Assembly (NCBI GenBank): GCA_026874595.1
Contig: CM049310.1
Span: forward strand, 81,764,556-81,828,555
DNA from: Sipunculus nudus
Lineage: Eukaryota; Annelida; Sipuncula; Golfingiida; Sipunculidae
Length of the DNA: 64,000 nucleotides
Reading direction: 5' to 3'
Shown in pieces: positions 1 to 9,010 of this stretch. The notes under the pieces were generated by a model. The model was not told the origin of the DNA, did no database searches, and saw nothing but the letters and a program-made list of their open reading frames with translations. Numbering within the stretch: the stretch's first letter is position 1; each line of letters starts with the position of its first letter. The position numbers and the translations under genes were made by a program.

Positions 1-472
1 CGATTTTATTGCCGTTGTAATGAATAAAAACACTTAAATTATGGAATTATGGTTTCATTTTTAAAGGGGTTTAAATGAAAAGAGAATTAGCCCTATCATA
101 TTTTATTTAAATTTTATGGGAATAACAAAAGATCAATATCAGCAAGAAAGTCTAAGTCTCAAAGGGATAAGAAAATATCTTTGAATGACTGTCAACCGGT
201 AATTAATTTGCGAGCAAATTAATGTTATTTATTTGTTCATTTTTTTTTTCTTTCTCTGTTGTGTCCGTCCCTTTTCCCTTTGCCTGCTCTAAATGTTCCC
301 ATCTGATTTTCCCGACTTTGTGCCCAGGTATGCATGTATTTGTATAGCATGAAATGAAGCGTTAGCAACGTCCACAATTTAAACCATGATCACTGACAGA
401 TCTGCATATTTTAATTAATGCACGAGGTAATTCACACTGGCTATACACTAGACAGAACAAAAGTTATCTTAC
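1..472. other. AT-rich non-coding, probable intron 1 of the minus-strand gene starting at 515
   Basis: No exon with convincing splice sites or a long open frame is visible here on either strand. It lies directly downstream (minus strand) of a signal-peptide exon, so it is best read as the first intron of a gene that continues beyond the left edge. Confidence 0.4.
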
Positions 473-515
473 CCGAAGCGAGAACGAGTGCAACGAAAAG
501 AAACAGTGTCTTCAT
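473..515 (-). CDS. First coding exon of a secreted or membrane protein (signal peptide), partial
   Basis: On the minus strand an ATG at 515 opens MKTLFLFVALVLAS, a textbook signal peptide: a Lys after the Met, then a hydrophobic leucine/valine/phenylalanine core and a small-residue end. The frame runs into a consensus splice donor (CGG|GTAAGA) at 473/472 with one base of the next codon used. A TATA motif lies 56 bases upstream. The combination of TATA box, short leader, start codon, hydrophobic leader and strong donor in the right order makes chance unlikely, although the coding part is only 43 bases. The mature protein is encoded beyond the left edge of the window, so its function cannot be told. 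What is seen is the leader and donor; that this is a live gene is inference. Confidence 0.6.
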
Positions 516-570
516 GGTGCGGTCCCTAGACAAATGACGCCAGGCACGCACTTTACCTCCTCCAGGTAAC

Positions 571-578
571 TATATATA
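571..578 (-). promoter_or_regulatory. TATA box for the signal-peptide gene
   Basis: TATATATA on the minus strand, 56 bases upstream of the ATG at 515. A start site about 30 bases downstream (near 541-546) would give a 5' leader of roughly 30 bases, normal for a TATA-driven animal gene encoding a small secreted protein. Confidence 0.45.
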
Positions 579-801
579 CATGTATGGGATATAGCAGGTG
601 TCTACCGCCACACCTATACCCAAACCGGCTGTGCATAATGTACATGTGCATCTGATAAAAGCGTATATGCTGATGAAAGCGACCCGAATTCAGGAGTTTT
701 ATACAGACATAATTTGATTTTCATGGGCTGTGCAATGATCAATGTTATCACCCCCTGTTATTCAGAGAAAATTACTTATGTATTGGAAATTAGATATTTT
801 A

Positions 802-1618
802 TGTTACGGAACCTAAAAACAACAGATCACGTAGTCGTGACAAACATTTTAATTTTTTTATGGAGATAAAAAAATCAGATTCTGTAACACTAGGCAGCGT
901 GAAATGTCTAGGGGGATGAATAAAGAAGTAAGTGTTTTTTTATAACAAATAATTATAATTTATTCTTAAAACAATCCTTACATGACAATACAGTAAATCA
1001 ATACAATTACACAGTAAAACAACAGTACAACAGCAAATCAATACAATTACACAGTATAATAAATAAAGTGTACAGTACCTGGATACCACCACTGTCACAG
1101 CGACTACAATTCCTTTAAAACGTATAGCCCAGATGAACAGTTCACATAAATCTTCTCAGAGAATAATAGTCCAGTTCAATCACAAAATCAATCTGTTGTA
1201 ATCCAAAAGTTAAATTCTGGTAGTGATCCAAAAGGTAAACTGAAGACTATATAAATCCGTTACAATTTCGAAGAAGATCCAAAACTGCTGCAATTATGGG
1301 AAAGGTCCACAAACTAGCTCACACTCTTCTGTGTCCGCTGGAATATTTTTTTTCCTCTCTCTTCAGGGCTCTAAACACAGCCCCTTATTTATAACTTTTC
1401 ACCTTAAGCCGAGAACTTTCCATTTCCCGAACAATCTAAAGAACCCAACAATACACGCGTTACAGGAAACATCTAGAACAGAGAACGCTGTTTCTCTACA
1501 TGCCAGGGTTCACACGTGGGCCGGCCCGGCTCGCGCGTCGCCCATGGCAACGGACAATGCTACCGCCGCACATAGACATGTAAGACTGCTGCATACAATA
1601 AAAGAGACATCTGTAACA
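802..1618 (-). mobile_element. Lone LTR of the gypsy-like element (same family as 5439-6306)
   Basis: This 817-bp block starts TGTTACGG and ends TGTAACA, so it has the TG...CA ends and short terminal inverted repeat of an LTR. It aligns over its length to the 3' LTR at 5439-6306, in the same orientation, including two subrepeats built on CAATACAATTACACAGTA, a GC-rich patch near 1515-1550 and a minus-strand TATAAATA at 1386-1393 that fits a U3 promoter. No internal retroelement sequence adjoins it: the inverted duplication begins at 1619. It is therefore a solo LTR or was separated by rearrangement. I could not see a clean 4-6 bp target duplication (TTTTA before, AAATA after). Confidence 0.75.
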
Positions 1619-3067
1619 AAATATTAAGTAGAACAATAACAGTTGTGATGGTATAAACCACATACAATTAAACTCCCACAACCTTGAGTGATCACTCTGT
1701 GAGGCTAATTCTTTTTGGTCTCATAAGAAGCTTTAATGAGTTTCTTGTGATGTATGACAAATTGACCTTTGTGAGTTGATTGTTTGAGTGGGAATGTGTT
1801 ATGACAGTACAAGAACGGTTGTGGTTGCAGTACATTGAAGATATAAACAACCTTATAATCAACTATGTAAGCCCCCCAGACACCAGGTAAGTTCATTAAA
1901 CCGAGTTTACTCTTACAGGATACTTATATATATTTATCTGTTTGAGAATATCACAATTATTGGATATTTCATTTCCATAATTCTTATTAACAACACCAAT
2001 ATCATAAACTGCAACAGTAAATTTATACATTGCATTAGTAATATATATATATTGGAAAACACCATTAAAATGTATTTAATCTTCCATACAACAGTGATCA
2101 AATAAAATGTTAAATGTTTCACTGAATTTGTGGTTTTACACAAATTAGATTTATAGTTGTGATTTATTTTGATATATACTAAATTTATAATAGGCCAAAG
2201 GTTACTCATTGGTTACTGTTACATAAAAACATAAACACAAGAGATCATATGATATCAATGGGAGTTAACCACACACGTACAAGGTTAATGTGTGTAAAGT
2301 TAATTGGCTATGGAATATATACACCATATGCACCAATTATTATTTTTCTTCCTAAATAGTTATTTTTTTGCTAATTATTTAATAATATCTTAGCTTATGT
2401 TACTTTTGTTTTACTTTTTATTCAATGTTAGTAAATTTTATCGACTTTGGATCAGTGGTTATTAACACTGATTTCAGATGAAAGAAAGATACAGCTTGCT
2501 ATATATGTTTAATTGCAACACTACTATCTGATATTGTAGTGGTACTGCACGCAGATTCTACACGTCCCCCCCCCCCCCCCCCCATATTTGTATATTGTGT
2601 CTGGCTCTGCACTGATGCATTGAGAGTGACTAGTGTACAAATAGCTATACATCACATATAGTGGTCTCGTTGGCAGTACAGACCACACTGCCAACCAGAC
2701 CAGTAGTTTTTAGACCCTTATCTGAACATTGCTAGTGTCGGCGTTAACACACGTAGGACTACGGACCGGGCATCTATATAAAAAAAATCACCTGTCACGG
2801 TGGACAATGAAACAACATGCTGACACAAGCATTATGCTGTCGTCGAGTTGCTGCTTGAAAACTAGGTCCAAACCGTTCTAGAGTGTTCATATGACACTTT
2901 AGCAAAGTGCATGGATAAAACGGGTTGAAACCACCTCTTTAGCTGGATTCAAAGTGTTTTGGCCAAAACAGTTTGAAAACGTTTTAGACTGCCGTGTGAA
3001 CGCTTTAATGTTAAGGTTTGAAACCGGTTTGCATTGGCCACGGGGGAGGGGTAAGATCGAAGAATCC
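1619..3067 (+). repeat. Left arm of a large inverted duplication
   Basis: Read on the + strand this arm matches the minus strand of 8965-10866. Shared landmarks in order: CTCCCACAACCTT (about 1674), the block around 1700-1912, the block 2353-2566 ending in a poly-C run, the 2590-2720 block, and the 2810-3067 block. The arm contains about 440 bp (1913-2352) missing from the other arm, and lacks the 899-bp Helitron-like insertion found in the other arm (empty site between 1708 and 1709). Its inner end (about 3033-3067) is a short piece of the gypsy integrase reading frame, which is also the junction in the other arm. Confidence 0.8.
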
Positions 3068-4537
3068 GAGAGTCTTTTTTTATAAACTTAATCCCAGATT
3101 TAAACGGATATACAAGAAAACAATATAATCCGCATTTATATTGCATCTAAATTGGGTTATTTCCCGGCCTCAGACTCTTTTATACCAAATATTAAATCCC
3201 CTGTTATAAAAGCAACAACTATGCACGTCTGATCACAGTATGATAATTAATTCAGTTGAGAGTGAAAATAGCCAGCCAGGAGGGGCGGGATATTTAAAAT
3301 TAAATACGAAATTTCTTGAATGATATAGTTTGACTAAAACAATAATTTTTTTTAATATTATGATCCAAGAAAAGAGAAAGTTAGTAGTTTGCATATAAAG
3401 CAAAAAGTCTGGCGTGGCGTGGTGTCATCTGACCCTGGTTCTGATGTTTTGCAGAGTAAATGTAAACAACACAATAATAAAACACAAATACCAAATGCCA
3501 ACTGCTCTTTAAAACTGGCAAAGTATGTATGATAAATCTGATGAACAATTCTTTTGTATATTAGTCACCCCAACAGATACCTGAAATCCCAGGATTTCAC
3601 TTCATGTTCCTCCACAGGATTATCCCATCCCATTTAGACGGAAATTATACAAAATGAAACAAGCAGATATAGGCCTCATTGTGATAGCTGTAACAGAAGT
3701 ATTTTATCTTTGGAGCACAGGTTTTTCTGTCGATAATCATTACAGTTTTGGTATAAATTTAATTACTTTTGGAACGACTATAGTCAGAGTCGGATCTCCG
3801 TCAAAATTACCCAAGTGATTTGAGGTGAGCACGAAATTATGAAAGGAAGGCACAGGGAGCTTTTTAATACGATTCTACAAGGAAATTTTTGTATATATCG
3901 ACAAAAATGTTTAAATGCGGAAATATCTTTTCTGAATTTTCTATGCCATACTTTATAGAGCAATAAAACAAAAACAAAATCAGTACTGATGCGAGGAGAC
4001 GAGAAGAATACATACATTGATCCCCGGAAGCGGTTGCGTAATACTTTATAAGTGTTGTGTACTTGATACATTATTATTTTTTGTATAAAATTTGTTTGTT
4101 GTATACTAATCACATCTTACATGTTGTGAAAAACAATATGGCATTTAGGAGATATAATTTAAATACGAAGGTATAAGTAATACTGATTTATTTTCTAACA
4201 TGGGTTTACCTGGCTTATGTTATTTTCAAGTGCACGACCTGAGGAGCGCCTTTTGTTTTCTAATTTCATGATCACTTCAGATCAAATTGTGTATTTTTGT
4301 GGCTTAAAGTTTTGTATTTATGTGTCGATGATGAAAGAAAAAGAATTACTTTGTTTTGCCTTGCTTGTTTTCCACAAAAGCTTATCCTGTAGTCCTTTAA
4401 AATATGTTGAATACGAATAGATTCAAGGCAAATTACTTTACGGAATAAGTAATCACTTGTTATCTGACGCATGTGGCATTTGAACAGAAGGGGTTCCTTA
4501 CGATCTGATAAATGTTGATTTTCAAGTTAGACAGTTA
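3068..4537. other. Unassigned AT-rich stretch
   Basis: No gene, exon or repeat boundary that I can support. The short open frames here (for example 3784-4113 minus) have no recognisable domain and no splice context. It lies inside the spacer of the inverted duplication. Confidence 0.4.
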
Positions 4538-4858
4538 TTACAAATATACTATAGTAGTCCGGTCCTTTCCAGCAATTCCAAACTGGTGGATTTTACTTTT
4601 GAGTAAAACCGACCTCAGGCGGAAGGGTACGTTGTGGCTTGTCCGCAGTCTATAAATGATCACCTTCTCGGAGAGGGTCAAGAGGTGATACGGAATAGTT
4701 CCGTTGTAGTCTGAATGATATTGCAACTCTTTCTGTGATGCATGGGTTTCATTATATTTTTCAATTTTAATGTTGTCGAGATGTGAGATGGTATCCACTG
4801 CAAGGTGACTCTTAAAAAGTCTGCACAGAGATGCCAGAGCAGACGTCAGGCCATACAT
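4538..4858 (-). pseudogene. Fragment of a LINE (non-LTR retrotransposon) C-terminal region
   Basis: A 106-residue minus-strand open frame contains LTLSEKVIIYRLRTSHN. This matches the pattern seen near the C-terminus of many animal LINE ORF2 proteins after the RNase H part: 'L(T/S)xxEqxxifRLRTGHn', then a short basic stretch before a Cys-rich end. The Gly of RLRTGH is Ser here, no reverse transcriptase or endonuclease is found next to it, and the Cys/His end is not open in frame, so it is a dead fragment. Assignment to a clade (Jockey, I or CR1 type) is not possible by eye. Confidence 0.4.
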
Positions 4859-5350
4859 GAATCTAAATGTCCCTTACAGTCAATAAGGCCTGCATGATAT
4901 AGACATAGCGTCAACCAGGATTACTATGTTGTTAGATCTGTAGTGACTGTGTTCAAAATGGGCTGCAACTATCTGAATGGCCATTTCTGCTGCCTCACAG
5001 TTATGCAGATATTTCAAAGGGTTTTTTTAATTCCTATGACTCCAGTTGCTATATATTTAAGAAATATTACAATGGTTATAATAACACGTATCATGGTTTA
5101 TGTTCTTGCGTATGAATTGTCCAGTGTTGTTTTGTGAGAGCTCAAAATTCAGAATACATTCCAAAGACTCTGCCCCCCCCCCCCCCCCCCCCGTTTTCTC
5201 AGCAAAAGAATGCCCATGATGCGCGTTGTAGTGGAGACCTGGCTGTGAAGACCTTTATCGTGGGACTCTCGTTTGAGATACCCATCTGTATATATATCTC
5301 TTATCACTGCCAATGTCAATCAACGCTAACTGACCTTGAAATATCAGTCA
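4859..5350. other. Non-coding with a poly-C run
   Basis: Contains an uninterrupted C run of 20 at 5173-5192. No gene is visible; the open frames across it are an effect of low-complexity sequence. Confidence 0.4.
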
Positions 5351-5394
5351 CGCGCGCACACACACATATATATATACACACACATATATATAAA

Positions 5395-5438
<44 letters not shown>
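5351..5438. repeat. CA/TA microsatellite
   Basis: A run of CG/CA dinucleotides passes into alternating TA and CA tracts and then uninterrupted TA up to 5438, immediately against the 3' LTR end. Short frames with tyrosine/isoleucine repeats across it are artefacts. Confidence 0.9.
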
Positions 5439-5442
<4 letters not shown>

Positions 5443-6306
5443 ACGGAACCTAATAACAATAGATCACGTAGTCGTCACGAGCATAAATTTTTATTACGGA
5501 GATAAACAAAATCAGATTCTGTAACACTAGGCAGCTTGAAATGTCTTAGGGAATGAATAAAGAAGTCAGTGGTTTTTTGTTAACAAATAATTATAAATTA
5601 TTCATAAAACAACCCTAATTCAATACAATTACACAGTATAATAACAGTATAACAGTAAATCAATACAATTACACAGTACAATAAATAAAGTGTACAGTGC
5701 CAGAGTGTCCGGATCCTAGCCTTTTCTGGATACCACCACTGTCACAGCTCATCAAGTCGCCTAAAACATATAATCCAGATGAACAGGTCACGTAAATCTT
5801 CTCAGAGAATAATAGTCCAATGTAATCTCAAAATCAATCTGTTATAATCCAAAAGTTCTGGTAATAGTCCCATAGACAAACTGAAGAATGTATATCTGTT
5901 ACAAATTTCGGAGAATATCTATAAGTTCTGCAATTATTGGATAGGTCCAAAAAACTGACTCACTCTCTTCCGTGTCCGCTGGATTTTTTTCTCTCTCCTT
6001 TCTCGGCTCCAAACACAGCCCCTATTTATAACTTTTCACCTAAAGCCCAGAACTTCCCATTTCACGAATAATCCAAAGAACACAAGAAGGCACACGCGCT
6101 CATAGAGCGCGATCAGCTTGGATAATTCTAGATTAGCACCAACGCTGTGTCTTTTACACTACAGAACCCGCGCGTGGGCCGGCAAGGCTCGCGCGTCTCC
6201 CATGGCAACGGACTATGCTTGCCTAATTTTCACATGCAACACTCCTGAGCACATCAAACCAGGACCTGTCTTACACGAAACAGAAGGTCAACAGACAGAT
6301 GTAATA
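5439..6306 (-). mobile_element. 3' LTR of the gypsy-like element
   Basis: An 868-bp block beginning TGTTACGG on the + strand and ending TGTAATA, homologous to 802-1618. On the minus strand it has TATAAATA at 6030-6023, as in the other LTR. It sits directly after a purine-rich tract that follows the RNase H region, which fixes it as the 3' LTR of a minus-strand element. The terminal inverted repeat is one base degraded (TGTAATA for TGTAACA). About 50 bp longer than the other LTR, mostly through a GC-rich insert near 6090-6120. Confidence 0.8.
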
Positions 6307-6317
6307 CTCCCCCTCCT
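6307..6317 (-). promoter_or_regulatory. Polypurine tract (plus-strand primer site of the retroelement)
   Basis: On the minus strand AGGAGGGGGAG directly precedes the LTR. A purine-only tract at the inner edge of the 3' LTR is the expected primer for second-strand DNA synthesis; it independently confirms the element's orientation. Confidence 0.7.
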
Positions 6318-6499
6318 GTGATAAAAGAAAAAGAAATTTTTCTCTAAAAACTTTCTTTTTGCGATTACAATCACTAATTTTTTTCAATATTTCAAAAATC
6401 ATCTTATTAACAATATTACATAAACATCTCGTGTACAACGTTTCAATAACATCTCGATAAGCAATCAGCAAGTACATTGTCTTTCCCTTTAATATGTCT

Positions 6500-6890
6500 A
6501 ATTTCAAGATTGTAATCCTGTTAAAACGAATTCCATCTCAACAATCTTTGATTTTTACACTTCAACTTGTTCATGAACGTGAGGGGATTGTGGTCACTGA
6601 AGACAATGATAGGCTTGACTGAATAAGTAACATAAACTTCAAAATGTTGCATTGCCAAAATCAAAGCCAAACATTCTTTTTCAATAATGGAGTACTTTTT
6701 CTGGTTTGCATTACACTTTCTTGAAAAATAAAAAAAATGGGTGATCTATGCCATCACTGCCTTCTTGTTACAACTCAGCACCAGCAGCATTATCACAAGC
6801 ATCTACAGCTAACTTAAAAGGTACAGAAAAGTCTGGAGCTGCTAAAACTGGTGAACTTTACCGAATTGCTATCAAATTCTGAAATGCATT
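6500..6890 (-). pseudogene. Gypsy-type RNase H domain (degenerate)
   Basis: The minus-strand frame shows, in order, FKLAVDACD (catalytic Asp region, normally F.L.tDAS), a HPI.YFSRK block, YSIIEKECLALILA (the E.E pair of gypsy RNase H), FSDHNPLTF (normally TDH.pL..l) and a NQRLLRW end. A stop codon after GAEL interrupts the frame near 6762. These motifs are those of the RT-RNase H region of Ty3/gypsy pol. It follows RT directly and precedes the polypurine tract, the normal end of a pol in which integrase is not downstream. Confidence 0.7.
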
Positions 6891-6896
6891 TTCACA

Positions 6897-8000
6897 CTAA
6901 ACATTCCATACAAACTTTTGTTTCTTCTCTAACAAATCAGTCAAAGGCTCAGCTACAGCAGAAAAATTTGGACAAAACTTCCTGTAGTATCCAACCAAAC
7001 CAAGAAAACGCATTATTTGCTTTTCATTTTCTTGTCTAGGAAATGCAGAAATAGTACTTACTTCAGCATAAACAGGTTTTACTTGACCCTGCGCTACAAT
7101 ATGACAAGAAATTGTTACTTGTGCATGACAAAACTCAGATTTCACTAAGTTGATGGTCAGACGTGCTTCACTGAGTCTTTCGAAGAGGTCGCGAAGAATT
7201 CGCAGATGTTTCTCCCTGGTGTCGCTGTACACGATAAGGTCATCAAAATATGCGTCGCAGCCCTGAATGCCCTTGACAAACATATGGATGAGGCGCTGGA
7301 AGGTGGCTGGCGAGTTAATCATGCCAAACGGCATAACTTTATACTGGTACAGTCCTTGAGGCGTCACAAATGCGGTCACTTCTTTCGCTCGTTCTGTCAG
7401 CGGAACTTGTCAGAATCCTTTAACAAGTCAACCTTGGAGACATATCTGGAGCTACCGAATCTATCATTACAATCATCGATCCTCGGAATCGGGAACGTGT
7501 CAGTCTTGGTAACAGAGTTCATTTTTCGATAATCTGTGCACATACGGTACCTTCCATCAGGTTTTCGCACAATAATACATGGTGAACTCCAGATACTGTT
7601 ACTAGTTCAATAAAATCATTCTCCAGCAGATATTGAACCTCATCTTGTAGATGCTTTTGCTTTTCTGGATTCAGTCTATAAGGATGCTGCTTGACTGCGC
7701 TTGCCTCCCCAACATCGACGTCATGGCACAATATGTTAGTTTGCGATGGATTATCACTAAATAAATGTTCATGATTCTGCAGCAAGTTCTTGAGGTCTTG
7801 TTGTTGTCGTGCGGTAAGGTGTGAGAGTTTGGCATCCAGGTTGTTAAGCACGTCTGAGTTTTTTAGTGGTACTGGTCCACACTGAATGTCTACATCACAC
7901 TTGCAATAAATATCTACCTTAACTGGGTCAGAGTCAGTTTTTACACGTTTAACAGCAGTAACATTATGTACAACATTTGATGTGCTATTTCTGTCATAAT
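6897..8000 (-). pseudogene. Gypsy-type reverse transcriptase (frameshifted)
   Basis: Two minus-strand open frames (8013-7519 and 7379-6897) make up most of an RT. The first ends with the typical pre-RT region (HDVDVG, a KQ.PYR block, EV.YLLEN.FIE). The second has the gypsy signature YKVMPFGMINSPATFQRL and the catalytic box YFDD at 7250-7239, then a downstream FLGLVGYYRKF motif. Sequence between the two frames is frameshifted, so part of the fingers/palm is out of frame. The upstream frame begins inside HVDMLKPYY, the usual C-terminus of gypsy integrases, so integrase and RT were one polyprotein with integrase first. Confidence 0.8.
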
Positions 8001-9010
8001 ATGGTTTCAGCATGTCAACATGGCACAGTTGTTTTTTCTTACGCCTATCTGGTGTTAACAGTATGTAATTTAAATCACTGACTTTCTTGTCAACAATGTA
8101 AGGACCAAAATACCTAGCTTGCAGAGATCAGCCAGGGATAGATAGTAAGGCAAGGACCTTTTCACCAAGCTCAAACGTCCTACTACCATTCTGCTTGTCA
8201 TACGTTGTTTTCATTTTACTGTGTCCAGATTTTAGATTTGACTTTGCAATCTCACAAGCAGTGTGTAGTTTAGTGCGAAAGTCTGAGCCATACTGCAATA
8301 AACTAAAAGAATCTGTATTTTCACACAAGAGATTTTCTATAAGCAGTTTTAATGGACCTCGAACTGAGTGTCCGAAAACGAGTTCAAGGGGACTGAAACC
8401 CAAGGACTCTTGAAAGGATTATCTGACAGCAAACAGCAATAGGGGGATTTCCTTCATCCCAGTCTTTCGTTGTGTCGTAAGAATAAGTCCTTACCATGTT
8501 TTTTAATGTCTGGCGAAACGCTCGAGAGCGCCCTGACTTTCAGGATGGTGTGGCGAAGAGCTTGATTGTTTTATACCTAGGTCAAGCATAACTTGCTGGA
8601 ACAAGCCAGATATAAAATTAGAACCTTGGTCAGTCTGGACGGATTTTGGTAATCCAAAAGTTGTAAAAAATTAGTTAGAGCCTGGACAACACTTTTTTCA
8701 TTAATTTTGCGCAATGGTATTGCCTTAGGGAACCTGGTAGATGCGCACATAATTGTCAGCAAGTATTCATGTCCAGATTTTATTTTGGGCAGTGGTCCAA
8801 CACAGTCAACAATAATCCTACTAAATGGTTCCTCAAAAGCAGGAATAGGCCTAAGTGGGGCTGTAGGAGGATTCTGATTGGGCTTGCCTATCATCTGGCA
8901 TGTATGGCATGATTTACAATATTGTACAACATCAGTCCTGAGGTTAGGCCAATAGAAGTGTGATTCTTCGATCTTACCCCTGTCCCGTGGCAAATGCAAA
9001 CCGGTTTCAA
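8000..9010 (-). pseudogene. Gypsy-type integrase, upstream of RT (frameshifted)
   Basis: From about 9010 downward on the minus strand: an N-terminal zinc-binding part with HL..D and C..C (FYWPNL then YCKSCHTCQ, only part of the HHCC finger being left), the catalytic core with an Asp in IIVDCVGPLP, a frameshift near 8670, then a TDQG motif and a glutamate in SQGALERF, giving the D,D,E set. Further on come GFSPLELVFG and the C-terminal ARYFGPY (GPY/F) motif at about 8105, then HVDMLKPYY joining RT. The very start of the domain is part of both arms of the inverted duplication. Two or more frameshifts make it inactive. Confidence 0.8.

Larger units (their letters stand above)
5439..9010 (-). mobile_element. 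5'-truncated Ty3/gypsy-like retrotransposon with integrase before RT
   Basis: Read on the minus strand the element runs integrase (about 9010 to 8000), reverse transcriptase (about 8000 to 6897), RNase H (about 6890 to 6500), polypurine tract (6317-6307) and 3' LTR (6306-5439). gag, protease and the 5' LTR are absent: at about 9000 the sequence passes into the inverted duplication. The frame is broken by several frameshifts, so it is not autonomous. Integrase upstream of RT is the Ty1/copia order, while the RT and RNase H motifs are Ty3/gypsy type. That combination is the hallmark of the Gmr1-like group known from cod and other animals. Confidence 0.8.

Noticed and set aside
5134-5524. Two overlapping open frames of 123 and 62 codons
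   Set aside because: They read through poly-C and CA/TA microsatellites and end in LTR sequence.
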